The notes under the pieces were generated by a model, which had not been told where the DNA came from, ran no database searches, and saw only the letters and a program-made list of their open reading frames with translations. This document shows, in pieces, positions 63,385 through 64,000 of a stretch of 64,000 nt of DNA (the stretch's first letter is position 1; each line of letters starts with the position of its first letter). The stretch is from Bradyrhizobium sp. in8p8 (GTDB lineage Bacteria; Pseudomonadota; Alphaproteobacteria; Rhizobiales; Xanthobacteraceae), in the NCBI RefSeq assembly GCF_000426845.1, contig NZ_AUGD01000002.1, positions 558,001 to 622,000 on the forward strand, in the 5' to 3' direction. The translations under genes were made by a program, and so were the position numbers.

Positions 63385-63732
63385 CTAGTCCTTGTCGAAG
63401 CTGACGATCACGGCCGCATTGGCGATCAGGATCGGATCGTTGGCCGCTTCCGTGGCCGAGGGAATCTCCAGCCCGCCTTTGACCGCCGTAACCGTTACGG
63501 TGCCGTAAGGCAGCTCCTTGGCGACGGCTTCCTTGTCGACGGCCTCCGGGTTGGGCACCGCAATCGTGACGTCGACGAACATGTCGTTCGCGGTCTTCCC
63601 GATCATCCGGAAGAAGCCGAGGCTCGAATGTCGGATCGCATCGGACACCGCGCGCTTTGCCGCCTTGGTAGCGTCCCTGCCGTGAACGTCGACGCCCATG
63701 CCCATCTCGGTGACACAACGAACGCGGGTCAT
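63385..63732 (-). CDS. Lin0512 family protein
   Basis: A 115-residue protein of the Lin0512 family, with RVRCVTEMGMGVDVHGRD at the start and KRAVSDAIRHSSLGFFRM in the middle. It is small, soluble and conserved, often next to fatty-acid- or cofactor-related genes elsewhere, with no assigned reaction. It probably shares a transcript with the downstream acetyltransferase gene. Confidence 0.85.
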   Translation of the reverse strand: MTRVRCVTEMGMGVDVHGRDATKAAKRAVSDAIRHSSLGFFRMIGKTANDMFVDVTIAVPNPEAVDKEAVAKELPYGTVTVTAVKGGLEIPSATEAANDPILIANAAVIVSFDKD

Positions 63733-63803
63733 TTCATAGTCCTGTGGTTGGGTTGGTAATGCTCAAGCGGATTGTTATCGCATTTGGGCCGATCCGCATA
63801 CTC

Positions 63804-63889
63804 CGTCATTGCGACGAGCGGAAGCGACGGACCAATCCAGCCGCCTCTCAAGAACGATTCTGGATTGCTTCGCTGCCCTCGCAATGACG
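63804..63889. repeat. Dispersed palindromic repeat (CGTCATTGCGA...TCGCAATGACG type)
   Basis: An imperfect inverted repeat with exact 11-base ends CGTCATTGCGA and TCGCAATGACG, and ACCAATCCAG near the left matched to CTGGATTGCTTCGC near the right. It fills the gap between the Lin0512 gene and the partial gene at the window end. This form of palindrome is common between genes in Bradyrhizobium. Confidence 0.7.
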
Positions 63890-63912
63890 TGTGTAGCGGA
63901 GAAGGCCCAGAC

Positions 63913-64000
63913 TCACGCCTTTGCCTTCTCGTGCGCCCTTAGCTCATCCACCAGCACTCGCACGTTCTCCGAATAATCGACCGGGATGGAGACCAGATGC
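63913..64000 (-). CDS. C-terminal end of a TPP-dependent enzyme, acetolactate-synthase-like (cut by window edge)
   Basis: The last 28 residues read HLVSIPVDYSENVRVLVDEL then RAHEKAKA before TGA at 63913-63915. The motif (L/V)(I/V)xxPVDYSEN is the typical C-terminal strand of acetolactate synthase and related thiamine-diphosphate enzymes. The rest of the gene lies beyond the window, so the exact enzyme is not settled. Confidence 0.65.
   Translation of the reverse strand, partial: HLVSIPVDYSENVRVLVDELRAHEKAKA

Overview
The window looks like chromosomal DNA of a GC-rich alphaproteobacterium of the Bradyrhizobium group (Nitrobacteraceae). This is inferred from protein character, from gene order (fabD-fabG-acpP-fabF-mltG-yicC-gmk; rpsF-rpsR-DUF2232-rplI; TPR protein-lipoprotein-der), and from several dispersed palindromic repeats of the kind common in Bradyrhizobium intergenic regions. 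No prophage, insertion sequence, CRISPR array or rRNA was seen, and no ordinary tRNA gene.

Layout. 0-5 kb: a cut-off gene end, three Crp/Fnr-type regulators, a LuxR-type regulator and small orphan genes. 5-13 kb: a membrane protein convergent with a leftward block for fatty-acid synthesis, peptidoglycan processing and guanylate kinase. 13-19 kb: a TetR-desaturase pair, the rpsF-rpsR-DUF2232-rplI ribosomal cluster, a TetR-thioesterase pair and a heme-motif protein with a long Pro/Ala-rich tail. 20-36 kb: cyclopropane fatty acid synthase, dnaB, alr, xth, an ion channel, a TauE/SafE exporter, a GGDEF-EAL protein with an orphan periplasmic binding protein, radA, cvpA, purF and an SDR. 36-47 kb: an orphan LivK paralogue, an MFS transporter, der with its lipoprotein and TPR neighbours, an acyl-CoA ligase, nnrU, prfC, and an SMR exporter behind a guanidine-II (mini-ykkC) riboswitch. 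47-54 kb: a phosphate transporter with its DUF47 partner and a complete branched-chain amino-acid ABC cluster. 54-57 kb: small enzymes, including a glutathione S-transferase broken by a one-base frameshift. 61-64 kb: a serine hydrolase, a GNAT acetyltransferase, a Lin0512 protein and the end of a TPP-enzyme gene.

The most unusual part is 57.4-61.4 kb, an RNA-repair locus. It encodes a Ro60-like TROVE/VWA protein (rsr) and the RNA ligase RtcB. Immediately upstream are four tandem RNA units that are not ordinary tRNAs. Each has an outer helix, an internal loop with conserved TGGTGAA on one side and GCCYGTTCC on the other, and an inner helix usually with one bulged base. The helix sequences differ between units but keep pairing, which is strong evidence for folded Y RNAs. 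Three units carry circularly permuted tRNA-like modules in which the acceptor stem is closed by a loop; the first has an unrelated insert. Upstream of the array lies a further candidate structured RNA with its own promoter-like sequence and intrinsic terminator. The Rsr-YrlA-RtcB association is known from other bacteria, but a four-copy array with different modules and different permutation points is unusual.

Regulatory elements read directly from the sequence include the guanidine-II riboswitch with a mutually exclusive anti-Shine-Dalgarno helix, perfect palindromes in front of both tetR genes, and several intrinsic-terminator-like hairpins.
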